DNA from: Clostridia bacterium
GTDB lineage: Bacteria > Bacillota > Clostridia > Oscillospirales > Acutalibacteraceae
NCBI GenBank assembly: GCA_017428525.1
Contig: JAFRQQ010000008.1
Location: 1 to 64,000 of the forward strand
Reading direction: 5' to 3'
DNA length: 64,000 nt
The translations under genes were made by a program, and so were the position numbers. Below the pieces are notes generated by a model. The model made no database searches. It saw only the letters and a program-made list of their open reading frames with translations, and was not told the DNA's origin. Below, in pieces: positions 7,685 to 16,271 of this stretch. Each line of letters opens with the position of its first letter. Position 1 is the stretch's first letter.

Positions 7685-9102
7685 AAGCAACACCGGATTA
7701 TGTCAAATACGCCGCCTCGATCGTGCCGAGCGAGCGGCAGTTGCAGTGGCAGCAGCTGGAATTCTACGCGTTTTTCCACTTCGGCATCAACACCTTCACC
7801 GATTCCGAATGGGGCAACGGCAATGAGGATCCCGATCTGTTTCAGCCGGAGAAGCTGGACTGCCGCCAATGGGTCAAGACCTGCAAGCTCGCGGGCATGC
7901 GCGGCGTGATCCTGACCGCCAAGCACCATGACGGCTTCTGCCTCTGGCAGACGAAGACGACCGATTTCAGCGTCGCCGCAAGCAGCTGGCGCGGCGGCAG
8001 AGGCGACGTCGTTGCCGAATGCGCGGCGGCCTGCCGGGAATTCGGCCTGCAGTTCGGCGTCTATCTCTCCCCCTGGGACCGGCACGAGGAAACCTACGGC
8101 ACCGGGGTGGCCTATGACGCCTATTATCTCGCGCAGCTGCGCGAGCTGCTCACCGGCTACGGCCCGCTTTTCTGCGTCTGGATGGACGGCGCCTGCGGCG
8201 AAGGGCCGAACGGCCGCAAGCAGCATTACGACTGGGAAAGCTATTACGCGCTGATCCGCAAGCTGCAGCCGAACACCGTGATCAGCATCAGCGGACCGGA
8301 CGTGCGCTGGTGCGGCAACGAAGCCGGCGTGTGCCGCAAAAGCGAATGGAGCGTCGTCCCCTACTGGCATTCCGAGGCGTCGCGCATCGCCGCCGCAAGC
8401 CAGAAGGATGCGACAAAGCCGCCGAAAAAAATCAATCCCACCGCCCTGGATCTGGGCAGCAGGAAAGTCATCAAGCGCTGCAATCAGCTGATCTGGTACC
8501 CGGCCGAGGTGGATGTTTCCATCCGCAAGGGCTGGTTCTACCACGCCGCGGAGGACCACACGGTCAAGACGCTCGACAAGCTGCTGACGCTTTATTATAA
8601 TTCCGTGGGTGCAAATGCATCCCTTCTGCTGAATATTCCCCCCTCGCCTGAGGGAACACTACATGAGCGGGATGTGGAAGCGCTGCTGAATCTCGGCGCG
8701 CAGCTCTCCATCGATTTCAATGAGAATCTGGCCGAGGGCTCCGTTGTGACCGACGACCGCCATCTCGACGACGCCCATACCGGGCAGCAGACGCTCGACC
8801 CGGATCCCGAAGCCTACTGGCATTCCGGCGACAATCCGGACGGCGCGACGCTGATCCTGGATCTGGGCGAGGAATTCGACATTGACAAGATCGTGCTCGG
8901 CGAGCATCTGCGCACCGGGCAGCAGATCGAGGCCTTCTCGCTCTATGCGGAGCTGGACGGCAAATGGAAACGCCTGTGCAAGGGCACGGTGATCGGCCAC
9001 AAGCGCATCTGCCGCTTTCAGGAGATCCGCGTGCGCCGCTTCAAGCTCGTGATCGAGCAGGCGCGCTGCTTCGCCACGCTGCGCACCTGGGAGGCCTATT
9101 GA
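7681..9102 (+). CDS. Alpha-L-fucosidase (GH29)
   Basis: A 473-residue GH29 enzyme. The start ATG at 7681 overlaps the upstream TGA. Diagnostic segments are FFHFGINTFTDSEWGNG near the N-terminus, GVILTAKHHDGFCLW with the conserved tandem His, and FCVWMDGACG whose Asp169 is the expected nucleophile. The barrel is followed from about residue 330 by a beta-sandwich with a discoidin/F5-8-like appearance (IDKIVLGEHLRTGQQIEAFSL). No signal peptide is seen, so it probably acts on imported oligosaccharides in the cytoplasm. GH29 enzymes release alpha-linked L-fucose from glycans. It is distinct from the second GH29 at 38154-39449. Confidence 0.9.
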   Translation: MKATPDYVKYAASIVPSERQLQWQQLEFYAFFHFGINTFTDSEWGNGNEDPDLFQPEKLDCRQWVKTCKLAGMRGVILTAKHHDGFCLWQTKTTDFSVAASSWRGGRGDVVAECAAACREFGLQFGVYLSPWDRHEETYGTGVAYDAYYLAQLRELLTGYGPLFCVWMDGACGEGPNGRKQHYDWESYYALIRKLQPNTVISISGPDVRWCGNEAGVCRKSEWSVVPYWHSEASRIAAASQKDATKPPKKINPTALDLGSRKVIKRCNQLIWYPAEVDVSIRKGWFYHAAEDHTVKTLDKLLTLYYNSVGANASLLLNIPPSPEGTLHERDVEALLNLGAQLSIDFNENLAEGSVVTDDRHLDDAHTGQQTLDPDPEAYWHSGDNPDGATLILDLGEEFDIDKIVLGEHLRTGQQIEAFSLYAELDGKWKRLCKGTVIGHKRICRFQEIRVRRFKLVIEQARCFATLRTWEAY

Positions 9103-9444
9103 TCATTCCCAGGTCTTCCAGACCTCCGGGCAGTAGCCGACGGTCGCCTGCCGCCCGTTGCGCACGATCGGCGTTTTGAACAGCCGGCCGTCCGCAAGCA
9201 GCTTTTCCTCCACGGCTTCCTTGCTCGCGAGGTATTTGATAAACTGCTCTTCATACGCCTTGGATTTCTCGTTGATGAGCGCCTCCATGGAGCCGACCGC
9301 GGCCTTGACGCTCTGATACTCGCCCTTGCTCAGATTCTTCTGCGTCAGGTCGATGAACTGAAATTTGATGCGGCGTTCCTTGAAATAGCGCTGCGCTTTC
9401 TTGGTGTCGAAGCACTTGTTCGTGCCGAAAATCTGGATATTCAT
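9103..9444 (-). CDS. ArsC/Spx-like thioredoxin-fold protein
   Basis: About 113 residues from the ATG at 9444 (MNIQIFGTNKCFDT). The N-terminal strand, then a single Cys in GTNKCFDTKKAQRYFKER, then FIDLTQKNLSKGE, and a C-terminal LFKTPIVRNGR segment containing the cis-proline, mark the arsenate reductase (ArsC)/YffB/Spx superfamily. Only one Cys is present at the active site, unlike Spx (CxxC). Its stop codon abuts the fucosidase stop on the other strand (convergent, zero gap). An in-frame upstream ATG (9480) would add 12 residues; ribosome sites are weak for both. Substrate unknown; a genuine arsenate role is not supported by any ars neighbour. Confidence 0.8.
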   Translation of the reverse strand: MNIQIFGTNKCFDTKKAQRYFKERRIKFQFIDLTQKNLSKGEYQSVKAAVGSMEALINEKSKAYEEQFIKYLASKEAVEEKLLADGRLFKTPIVRNGRQATVGYCPEVWKTWE

Positions 9445-9508
9445 CTGCTTTTCAGCGGCATTTTCAGCCGTTCCTTTCATTCTTTTCGGCGCCTGCGCGC
9501 CGGACAAA

Positions 9509-9535
9509 GCCCCCACGCACCCTCCGCGTGGGGGC
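9509..9535. repeat. Perfect 10-bp stem hairpin between divergent genes
   Basis: GCCCCCACGC (9509-9518) and GCGTGGGGGC (9526-9535) enclose a 7-nt loop in the gap between the ArsC-like gene and cca. Without a T-tract on the plus strand it is not a clear terminator. It may be a dispersed intergenic palindrome or a leader structure. Confidence 0.55.
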
Positions 9536-9548
9536 GGGGGTCAAGCTT

Positions 9549-10901
9549 ATGGTACTAAATCTTCCGCCGCAAGTCAATACCGTGATCGAAATTCTTTCCG
9601 CCGCGGGGCACAGCGCCTATGCGGTCGGCGGCGCCGTGCGCGATCTGCTGCGCGGCGTGGAGCCGCAGGACTGGGACGTCACGACCAACGCGCTGCCGGA
9701 GGAAACCGCCGCCTGCTTTGCGGATTACCGCGTGATCGAAACCGGCATCAAACACGGCACGGTCACCGTGCTGCTGGACGGCATGCCGCTGGAAATCACC
9801 ACCTACCGGCTGGACGGCGGCTACAGCGACCACCGTCATCCGGACAGCGTGACCTTCACGGACCGCGTGGAGGAGGATCTGGCGCGGCGGGATCTGACGA
9901 TCAACGCCATGGCCTACAGTCCGCAGCGCGGGCTCTGCGATCCCTTCGGCGGCATGGAGGATCTGCAGGCGCGGCGCATCCGCTGCGTCGGCGACCCCGT
10001 GCGGCGCTTCGATGAGGACGCCCTGCGCATCCTGCGGGCCATCCGCTTCGCGTCGACGCTCGGCTTTGCGGTCGATCCTGCCACGGATGCGGCCATTCGC
10101 AGCGGCACGCCCCTGCTGGCCGCTGTTTCCGCCGAGCGCATCTTCACGGAGCTGCGCAAGCTCCTGTGCGGCGACGCCGCGGCCGCCCTGCTGCGGAGCT
10201 ATGCCGACGTGCTGTTTTTCCTGATGCCGGCGCTCGCGCCCATGCGCGGCTGCGCGCAGCATCACGAACGCCACATCCATGACGTCTGGGAGCATACGCT
10301 CGCCGCCGTGGACGCCGTCGACCCCGTGCCGCATCTGCGGCTGGCCGCGCTCCTGCATGACAGCGGCAAACCGCAGTGCAGAACCACGGACGCGCAGGGC
10401 ATCGACCATTTTTACGGCCACGCGGGCGCAGGCATGCAGATCGCCGATGCGATCCTGCGGCAATATAAGACCTCCAATCAGCTGCGGCAGCAGGTCTGCA
10501 CGCTCGTGGAATACCACGATTTCGTGCCGCATCTGCTCAGCCGCAGGACCTACCGCAAGTACATCCACCTGCTCGGCGAGGACGCCGTGCGCGATCTCTT
10601 CCGGCTGCGGGAGGCGGATCTGCGCGCGCAGAATCCGGCCTTTCTGGAAGAAGGGCTCGCGCAGAACGCCGCCGGTCTGGCGGTGGTGGACGCGCTGCTT
10701 GCGGAAACGCCCGCCTTCGGGCTGCGGGATCTGGCCGTGCGCGGGGACGACCTCGCCGCTGCGGGCATCCCGCCCTCCCCCGCGATGGGCGCCATCTTAA
10801 CCCGTCTGCTCGACGAGGTGCAGGCGGACAAGCTGAAAAACGAAAAAGACGCGCTGCTCGCGCGCGCAAAAGAACTGGAATCTGGAAAGGAGACCCCATG
10901 A
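9549..10901 (+). CDS. cca: CCA-adding tRNA nucleotidyltransferase / poly(A) polymerase family
   Basis: A 450-residue class II nucleotidyltransferase with HD domain. The head domain shows YAVGGAVRDLLRG and DWDVTTNALPE (the DxD metal site), then the RRDLTINAMAYS and FDEDALRILRAIRFAS motifs. The middle-to-C-terminal part contains an HD domain (RLAALLHDSGKP, HAGAGMQIAD, LVEYHDF). This matches clostridial CCA-adding enzymes, which complete the tRNA 3' end; distinguishing it from poly(A) polymerase needs activity data. The ATG at 9549 is chosen over a GTG at 9528, though neither has a strong ribosome site. It overlaps femX-like by four bases (ATGA). Confidence 0.88.
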   Translation: MVLNLPPQVNTVIEILSAAGHSAYAVGGAVRDLLRGVEPQDWDVTTNALPEETAACFADYRVIETGIKHGTVTVLLDGMPLEITTYRLDGGYSDHRHPDSVTFTDRVEEDLARRDLTINAMAYSPQRGLCDPFGGMEDLQARRIRCVGDPVRRFDEDALRILRAIRFASTLGFAVDPATDAAIRSGTPLLAAVSAERIFTELRKLLCGDAAAALLRSYADVLFFLMPALAPMRGCAQHHERHIHDVWEHTLAAVDAVDPVPHLRLAALLHDSGKPQCRTTDAQGIDHFYGHAGAGMQIADAILRQYKTSNQLRQQVCTLVEYHDFVPHLLSRRTYRKYIHLLGEDAVRDLFRLREADLRAQNPAFLEEGLAQNAAGLAVVDALLAETPAFGLRDLAVRGDDLAAAGIPPSPAMGAILTRLLDEVQADKLKNEKDALLARAKELESGKETP

Positions 10902-11953
10902 AGCTGGAAACCGTAACGATCGAACAGGCCGCTGAATTCGACGCCTTTGTGCGTTCGCACCCGAAGGGGCATATGATGCAGACCTCCGCCTGGGGGCGCG
11001 TCAAAAAGGAATGGGACTGGCGCGGCTTCCTCCTGCGGGGGGAGGACAGCGCGGTGCGCGGCGCCTGCGCCGTGCTGTTGCGGCAGATCCCGATGACGCC
11101 GTTCCGGCTGATGTATGCGCCGCGCGGGCCCGTGTGCGACCTGCACGACGCAGACACCGTGCGGGAGCTGCTGCTGGCCGTGAAGGAATACGGTCTGCGC
11201 AACAAGGCCTATACGTTCAAGATCGACACCGATACGCTTGTCACGGACAACGCCTATATCGATCAGCTCAAAGACCTCGGCTTCACCTTCAAGGAGCACG
11301 GCGCGGGCTTTGATACGATCCAGGCGCGCTATATTTTCCGTCTGGACGTCGGCGGCAAAACCGAGGAAGAGGTCATGGCCGGCTTCCATCCGAAGACCCG
11401 CTACAACACCCGTCTGGCCGGGCGCAAGGGCGTCACGGTCGAGATCAAAGGCAGGGAGGCCTGCGCGGAATTCCACGATCTGATGCTGGTCACCGGCGCG
11501 CGCGACGGCTTCGCCACGCGCGATACGGCCTATTTTGAGCGCATCATGGACGCCTTCGGCGACGACGCGCGCATTTATCTGGCCAAATACGAGGGCAAGA
11601 CCATCGCCGGCGCGCTGGACGTGCACTGCGGCGACAAGGTGTGGTATGTCTACGGCGCGAGCTCCAACGAGTACCGCAACGTCATGCCGAATTATCTGGT
11701 GCAGTGGGAAATGATCCGCTGGGCAATCGCCGAGGGCTGCCGCTGGTATGATTTCCGCGGCGGTTATCCGGATGAGGACAATCCCCTGCACGGCATTTTC
11801 AAATTCAAAAAGGGCTTCTGCAACGACTACATGGAGCTCATGGGCGAGGCCGATCTGATTCTGGACAAGGTCGGCTACAAGGCGGTCGGCACGGCGGAGA
11901 AGCTGCGGAAATCCACCCGCGGCCTGCGCGCGAAGCTGATCAACCGCAAATAA
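10898..11953 (+). CDS. FemABX-type peptidyltransferase (cell-wall interpeptide bridge)
   Basis: A 351-residue protein of the Fem family, which transfers amino acids from aminoacyl-tRNA to the peptidoglycan stem peptide precursor. Seen: GHMMQTSAWGRVKKEW near the N-terminus, RYIFRLDVGGKTEEEVMAGFHPKTRYNTR, then LAKYEGKTIAGALDVHCGDKVWYVYGASS and CRWYDFRGGYPDEDNPLHGIFKFKKGF, the standard double-GNAT Fem signature. The coiled-coil arm of staphylococcal FemA is absent, as in FemX-type enzymes. It is translationally coupled to cca by a 4-nt overlap behind AAAGGAG, so a tRNA-maturation gene and a tRNA-dependent wall enzyme share one transcript. Confidence 0.85.
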   Translation: MKLETVTIEQAAEFDAFVRSHPKGHMMQTSAWGRVKKEWDWRGFLLRGEDSAVRGACAVLLRQIPMTPFRLMYAPRGPVCDLHDADTVRELLLAVKEYGLRNKAYTFKIDTDTLVTDNAYIDQLKDLGFTFKEHGAGFDTIQARYIFRLDVGGKTEEEVMAGFHPKTRYNTRLAGRKGVTVEIKGREACAEFHDLMLVTGARDGFATRDTAYFERIMDAFGDDARIYLAKYEGKTIAGALDVHCGDKVWYVYGASSNEYRNVMPNYLVQWEMIRWAIAEGCRWYDFRGGYPDEDNPLHGIFKFKKGFCNDYMELMGEADLILDKVGYKAVGTAEKLRKSTRGLRAKLINRK

Positions 11954-11995
11954 ATCAAACCATTCTTCTCCTCTCATTGTCCTCCATATAGGAAA

Positions 11996-12024
11996 GACGC
12001 TGCCGGCTTCCCACCGGCAGCGTC
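11996..12024. terminator. Bidirectional terminator between femX-like and ECF genes
   Basis: An 11-bp stem, GACGCTGCCGG (11996-12006) and CCGGCAGCGTC (12014-12024), with a 7-nt loop. T-rich sequence follows on the plus side (gtccttttatt) and a short TTT on the minus side. It serves the two convergent operons. Confidence 0.8.
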
Positions 12025-12030
12025 GTCCTT

Positions 12031-12762
12031 TTATTCGACCTTCTCCTGCTGAAACAGACCGTATTTGATTTTGATGCGTTCGAGTTTTTCGATCAGCGGC
12101 TTGCCCGCAAGCAGCAGCACGGCCGCCATGGTGCCCGCATGAATCAGATTGAAGGGCAGGCCCGTGGCGTAAATCGCGGCCGCCTTCTCCCATGTCACTT
12201 CGTCGCTGTAGATCAGCACCGTGCTCAGATCGACGATGCCGCCGTAGAGCACCAGGCAAAGCAGGCCGCCGCCGAGGGCGAGCAGGATGCGGTTTTCCCG
12301 CAGCGCACGGATGCGAAACAGAAAGCCCGCGGCCAGCCCGACCGCGCCCATGCCGAGCATCTGAAAGGGCGTCCACTGCCCCTGACCGAAAATGAAATTG
12401 GAAATCAGCATCGCCGCGGCGCCGGTCAGAAAGCCGGTCTGCGGCCCCAGGCAGACCGCCGTGACCACCACGATCGCGCCCAGCGGCTTGACCGAGGGCA
12501 GCGCGTAGAACGCCGCGCGCGCGGCGACCGCCATGGCGATCATCACTGCGAGCACCGCCAGCTCCCGCGCGGAAGGATACCGCCGCTCGAAGGAGAGCGC
12601 AAACGGCAGGAGCGCAAGCGCAACGATGATGGCGGCCGTCAGATAATACCGTCTGCCGCCGCTGTGCTTCTCGAGCAGGATCAGCGCGGCGCCGGACAGC
12701 AGAAAACCGAGCAGGAGCAGCGCTGTGACCGCACCGCGGCGTGTTACAGGTTTTGCCGGCAC
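12031..12762 (-). CDS. ECF-type transporter substrate-binding (S) component
   Basis: A 243-residue membrane protein with about seven or eight hydrophobic segments. Typical S-component stretches are LPSVKPLGAIVVVTAVCLGPQTGFLTGAA and FGQGQWTPFQMLGMG. The GQGxWTPxQM pattern is what I associate with clostridial cobalamin-type S components, but the substrate assignment is only suggestive. The GTG start at 12762 overlaps the ATPase gene by 19 nt, so the two are translationally coupled. It is somewhat longer than most S components because of an extra N-terminal pair of helices. No T component (EcfT) is encoded next to it. Confidence 0.8.
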   Translation of the reverse strand: MPAKPVTRRGAVTALLLLGFLLSGAALILLEKHSGGRRYYLTAAIIVALALLPFALSFERRYPSARELAVLAVMIAMAVAARAAFYALPSVKPLGAIVVVTAVCLGPQTGFLTGAAAMLISNFIFGQGQWTPFQMLGMGAVGLAAGFLFRIRALRENRILLALGGGLLCLVLYGGIVDLSTVLIYSDEVTWEKAAAIYATGLPFNLIHAGTMAAVLLLAGKPLIEKLERIKIKYGLFQQEKVE

Positions 12763-14336
12763 AGCGAGATCACATCCTTATCCGTCACACAGTTTTCAAA
12801 CAGCCGCCGGCTCATCCGGTGCGCCGCCGTCGTGTAGAAATAATTATTGCAGAAAAAGTCCGCCGTCGGCTGCATGCAGGCAATCTCGCCGTCGAAGAGC
12901 AGCGCGCAGAAATCCGCGTGCGCGGCGCAGAACTCCGCGTCGTGCGAGACCAGCAGCACGGTTTTGCCCGCCGCCTTGAGCTGATCGAGCAGTTGTGCAA
13001 AGCGCAGCTTGAACGCACAGTCCATGCCCTTGGTCGGCTCGTCCAGCAGCAGCAGATCCGGATCATTCAGCAAAAGCTTTGCCAGCGCCGCGCGCTGCTG
13101 CTCTCCGCCGCTCAGATCATAGGGATGCCGCTCGAGCAGCGGCTCCAGCTCCAGCTGCGCCGCAACGGCGGCCGCCGCTTCCTCCGACGCGGACTGCAGC
13201 TCCGCGCGCACGGTCGACTGCGTAAACAGCAGCGCGGCATTCTGCGGCAGCAGCGCCGTTTTTGCCTGCAGGCGCAGCCGGCCGCCCGTGGGCTTGCGCA
13301 GACCGGCCAGCAGGCGCAGAAGTGTGGATTTGCCCGCGCCGTTGCCGCCAAGCAGGGCGGTCGTCCGGCCCGCCGGCAGCGTCAGATCCAGCTGCCGGAG
13401 CACGTCCGCGCCGTCTTTTTCGTAGCGGAACGAGATATTTTTCATTGTCAATGCCGGCTGCGTCTCCGGCTGTGCCGGGCGCTCGATGCGCTTGACCCGC
13501 AGAGGCTGCGGCAGACAGCGTTCCAGCGCGGCCGCGCCGTCCCGCGCGGTCAGCGGCGTTTCCGTCACGCCCGGCAGGTACGCAAACACGCGCACGGGCG
13601 TGGGCATGGCCGCCTGTACAAAGGGATCCAGACTGTCATAGGACGCGCCGAGCCCGGCCGGGGGCGCATCCAGCGTCAGCCGCCCCGCCTCGAGCACCAG
13701 CACACGGTCGGCATAGACGATCGCCTCCTCCAGCCGATGCTCCGAGAGGATCACGGTCACGCCGAGCTCGCGGTTGATGCGCGAGAGCGTGGCCAGGAAT
13801 TCCGTTGCGGCAATGGGATCCATCTGCGCGGTCGGCTCGTCGAGGAGCAGCAGCTGCGAACGCAGCGCCGTGGCGGAAGCGAGATTGAGCAGCTGCTTCT
13901 GCCCGCCGGAGAGCGTCGCCGTGTGCTGATCGAACCAGCCGTCGATGCCGAAATACTGCGCGATCTCCGCCACACGCATCCGGATCTCCGCCGTGGGCAG
14001 ACCGAGGTTTTCCAGGCCGAAGGCCAGCTCGTGCCAGACCTTGTCCGTCACGATGCCGCTTTCCGGATCCTGCATCACAACGCCGATGTGCTCCGCCGCC
14101 GTGCGGCGATCCAGCGATTCGATCGGCGCGCCGTTCCAGAGGATGCGGCCCGTGCGCTCCCCCGCCGGGGCGAGCACGGGATGCAGCGCGCGCAGCAGCG
14201 TCGTTTTGCCGCAGCCGCTGCGGCCGCACAGCACAAGGAATTCCCCCGCCTGCACCTCAAAGCTGACGTCGCGGAGCGCCTGCACCCGACCGATGGGATA
14301 TTGAAAACCGAACTTGTCTACAACCAGCTGCTGCAT
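12744..14336 (-). CDS. ECF transporter double ATPase (fused EcfA-EcfA')
   Basis: A 530-residue protein with two complete ABC ATPase domains. Domain 1 (about 1-240): Walker A GRSGCGKTT, signature LSGGQKQLLNLA, Walker B LLLLDEPTAQMD, switch SEHRLEEA. Domain 2 (about 295-515): Walker A GGNGAGKST, signature LSGGEQQRAALA, Walker B LLLLDEPTKGMD, VSHDAEF. The fusion resembles energising ATPases of ECF vitamin importers, which need an S component (adjacent) and a transmembrane T component (not seen here). The ATG at 14336 is preceded by a purine-rich GGCGAGAGA. The ATPases would be cytoplasmic and drive uptake of a vitamin-like substrate. Confidence 0.88.
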   Translation of the reverse strand: MQQLVVDKFGFQYPIGRVQALRDVSFEVQAGEFLVLCGRSGCGKTTLLRALHPVLAPAGERTGRILWNGAPIESLDRRTAAEHIGVVMQDPESGIVTDKVWHELAFGLENLGLPTAEIRMRVAEIAQYFGIDGWFDQHTATLSGGQKQLLNLASATALRSQLLLLDEPTAQMDPIAATEFLATLSRINRELGVTVILSEHRLEEAIVYADRVLVLEAGRLTLDAPPAGLGASYDSLDPFVQAAMPTPVRVFAYLPGVTETPLTARDGAAALERCLPQPLRVKRIERPAQPETQPALTMKNISFRYEKDGADVLRQLDLTLPAGRTTALLGGNGAGKSTLLRLLAGLRKPTGGRLRLQAKTALLPQNAALLFTQSTVRAELQSASEEAAAAVAAQLELEPLLERHPYDLSGGEQQRAALAKLLLNDPDLLLLDEPTKGMDCAFKLRFAQLLDQLKAAGKTVLLVSHDAEFCAAHADFCALLFDGEIACMQPTADFFCNNYFYTTAAHRMSRRLFENCVTDKDVISLCRQNL

Positions 14337-14372
14337 CTGTCTCTCGCCGTTCCTTCCGCCTGTTCTGCCCGT

Positions 14373-14401
14373 ATTGTAGCATATTCCCCGCGGGAAGTAA
14401 A
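14373..14401 (-). promoter_or_regulatory. Sigma-A promoter of the ECF operon
   Basis: On the minus strand: -35 TTTACT (14401-14396), 17-bp spacer and extended -10 TGc-TACAAT (14378-14373). It starts directly after the terminator of the jag operon. Confidence 0.75.
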
Positions 14402-14435
14402 GAAAAAATGCTCTCCGCAAAAACGCAGAGAGCAT
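14402..14435 (-). terminator. Terminator of the rpmH-jag operon
   Basis: On the minus strand ATGCTCTC pairs with GAGAGCAT (extended inward by GC pairs and a wobble, TTTTT loop) and is followed by TTTTTTC. It lies about 20 bp after the jag stop. Confidence 0.85.
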
Positions 14436-14453
14436 CTGAATGGTCGAAAACGC

Positions 14454-15314
14454 TTATTCGCTCTTGTTGACTTCGATCTTGCCGTAGAGCGAAGCGCCTG
14501 CGGAATCGGAGCGCGGCGCTCTTGCGGGCGCTGCGGGCTCCTTGCTGCGGTCATTCTGATACCGGCCGCCGCCGCGATTGCCGCCCCGGCCGCCGCCGCG
14601 GTTGCCGCCGCGATTGCCGCCCCGGCCGCCGCGATTGTAGCCGCCGCCGTTGGTGGGCTTGACGCCCTCCTCCAGCGTAATGACGACCTTGCGCTCGCTG
14701 TCGCTGCCCACGGAATGCGAGGTCACGCCTTCAATCTCCTGCACCGTGGTGTGGATGATGCGGCGCTCATAGGGGTTCATCGGCTCGAGCACGACGTTTC
14801 TGCCGTACTTGCGCACCTTCGCGGCATTCTTTCTGGCCAGCGCGCGCAGGGTGTTTTCCCGCTTCTCACGGTAATTGCCCACGTTGATGGAAACGCGCTT
14901 GTAGCCCTCGTTGCCGCGGTTGATGACCAGGCGGGTGAGATACTGGATGGCGTCGAGCGTTTCGCCGCGCCGGCCGATCACGGAGCCGTAATCATCCTCG
15001 CAGGTGATGGCGAAGCGGACCTCTTCCGCATCCGCCTCCACGGCGATCTGCGCGTCGTTCACGCCCAGACTTTTGAGAATCGTGTCGATATAAGCCTTTG
15101 CCGGAGCAAAGGGATCGTCTTCAATTTCGTAGAAAGCGCGGACCTTGGCAAGGGATCCGCCGAACAGGCCGAGCAACTTCGCTTTCGGCTGCTCCAGAAC
15201 TTCATATCGGATTTCAACATCTTCCGGCGCCTGCAGCGCCTGCACGGCGTTGTTCTGTGCTTCCACAACGGAAGCGCCGGTGCCGATTGCCTCCTTGATC
15301 AAAACAGTCACCAC
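14454..15314 (-). CDS. jag: RNA-binding protein Jag/KhpB with RGG-rich tail
   Basis: About 286 residues. An N-terminal Jag domain (GASVVEAQNNAVQALQ ... AKLLGLFGG) is followed by a KH domain with GSVIGRRGETLDAIQYL and an R3H domain (YREKRENTLRALARKNA ... LEPMNPYERRIIHTTVQ). The C-terminal about 60 residues are an added Gly/Arg repeat (RGGNRGG, RGGGRGG units) encoded by a near-tandem GC-rich tract at about 14560-14650. KhpB proteins bind many RNAs and influence cell division and elongation. The start is uncertain: GTG at 15314 or 15311, or TTG at 15302 with better spacing from AGGTGGTGA. Encoded after yidC, the usual order. Confidence 0.88.
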   Translation of the reverse strand: MVTVLIKEAIGTGASVVEAQNNAVQALQAPEDVEIRYEVLEQPKAKLLGLFGGSLAKVRAFYEIEDDPFAPAKAYIDTILKSLGVNDAQIAVEADAEEVRFAITCEDDYGSVIGRRGETLDAIQYLTRLVINRGNEGYKRVSINVGNYREKRENTLRALARKNAAKVRKYGRNVVLEPMNPYERRIIHTTVQEIEGVTSHSVGSDSERKVVITLEEGVKPTNGGGYNRGGRGGNRGGNRGGGRGGNRGGGRYQNDRSKEPAAPARAPRSDSAGASLYGKIEVNKSE

Positions 15315-15320
15315 CTATTA

Positions 15321-16271
15321 TTACTCTTTGTTCGCAGCGGCGCGCTTGATCACTTCTTCTTTGGAGCGCCGCTCGATCGTTTCGTCCACCATGATTCTGG
15401 CGATCATTTTGTTGGGGTTGTAAACCTGCCCGATAATCACGGTGGAGAGGAACCCGAAAATACTGGATGCGATCCAGTAGATACCGATGCCCGCCGGATA
15501 ATTCACCACGAAATACAGGGAAAACAGCGGCATACCGAGGGTCATGCAGCCCATCATCATCGGGTTCTGATTCGCTGTGGGATTCGTCTTCTTCTGACGA
15601 ATCTGCGTATAAAGCCCCGTCGCAAAAGAGGAGAGGAAGGAGAGGACGGGAATGATCCAGATAATTTTATGCTCCGAGGTTCTGGGTACCTCGCCGAGGG
15701 AAAACAGACCGAAGAAATCGAAGTTGACAGTGGCGATTTTGTCGTAGGTCGCCTGCGTGACGCCCGCGACGTCCTGCAGCTTGTCGATATGCTGCACGAC
15801 CAGCAGCTCCGAAAGGATGGTGCTTTTGTTCATCACCGAGCTGCCGAGGTCCAGATTTTTCACCGCGTCGGTCAGGAGCTGGACCTGTTCCTTGTCAATA
15901 AAAAGAAAATGGCTCAGAGGATAGTAGATGGCGCCGATCAGGCCGAACAACAGCAGGAACTGCACCGCCATCGGGGCGCAGCCGGCGCTCATCGGGTTGT
16001 AGCCCTCGCGCTGGTAGAGTGCCTGCGTTTCTTCCTGGATCTTGCGCTGATCACCGGCATATTTGGTCTGGATCTTGCGGATCTTTGCGTTCAGACGCTG
16101 CATTTTCGCCTGGCCTTTTTGCTGGCTGATGGTCGAAGGGATCATCAGCAGGCGGGCAAACAGGGTCAGCAAAACGATCGAGATCGCATAATTCTGGAAC
16201 CCGATGCTGTTATAAATCAGTCGCAGCAGCCAGCCGAACGGGATGCCGAGATACTCGTATAGAACGGTCAT
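15321..16271 (-). CDS. yidC: Membrane protein insertase YidC/Oxa1
   Basis: A 316-residue Oxa1-family insertase. A short N-terminal helix precedes the core IVLLTLFARLLMIPSTISQQKGQAKMQ, containing the conserved hydrophilic-groove Arg, and the cytosolic coiled hairpin (LNAKIRKIQTKYAGDQRKIQEE). The later helices contain PMAVQFLLLFGLIGAIYYPL and MPLFSLYFVVNYPAGIGIYW. The extracytoplasmic loop (about 130-200) is longer than in Bacillus SpoIIIJ. It inserts membrane proteins with or without SecYEG. GGAGGATAAATA precedes the ATG, which overlaps the yidD stop by one base. Confidence 0.93.
   Translation of the reverse strand: MTVLYEYLGIPFGWLLRLIYNSIGFQNYAISIVLLTLFARLLMIPSTISQQKGQAKMQRLNAKIRKIQTKYAGDQRKIQEETQALYQREGYNPMSAGCAPMAVQFLLLFGLIGAIYYPLSHFLFIDKEQVQLLTDAVKNLDLGSSVMNKSTILSELLVVQHIDKLQDVAGVTQATYDKIATVNFDFFGLFSLGEVPRTSEHKIIWIIPVLSFLSSFATGLYTQIRQKKTNPTANQNPMMMGCMTLGMPLFSLYFVVNYPAGIGIYWIASSIFGFLSTVIIGQVYNPNKMIARIMVDETIERRSKEEVIKRAAANKE

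Noticed and set aside
9103..9444. Arsenate reductase involved in arsenic resistance
   Set aside because: Only one active-site Cys, and no arsR, arsB or acr3 gene nearby. Kept as ArsC/Spx-like of unknown role.
12741..16262. 1173-residue plus-strand open frame opposite ECF, jag and yidC
   Set aside because: Entirely antisense to well-recognised genes, with a composition typical of GC-rich shadow frames.
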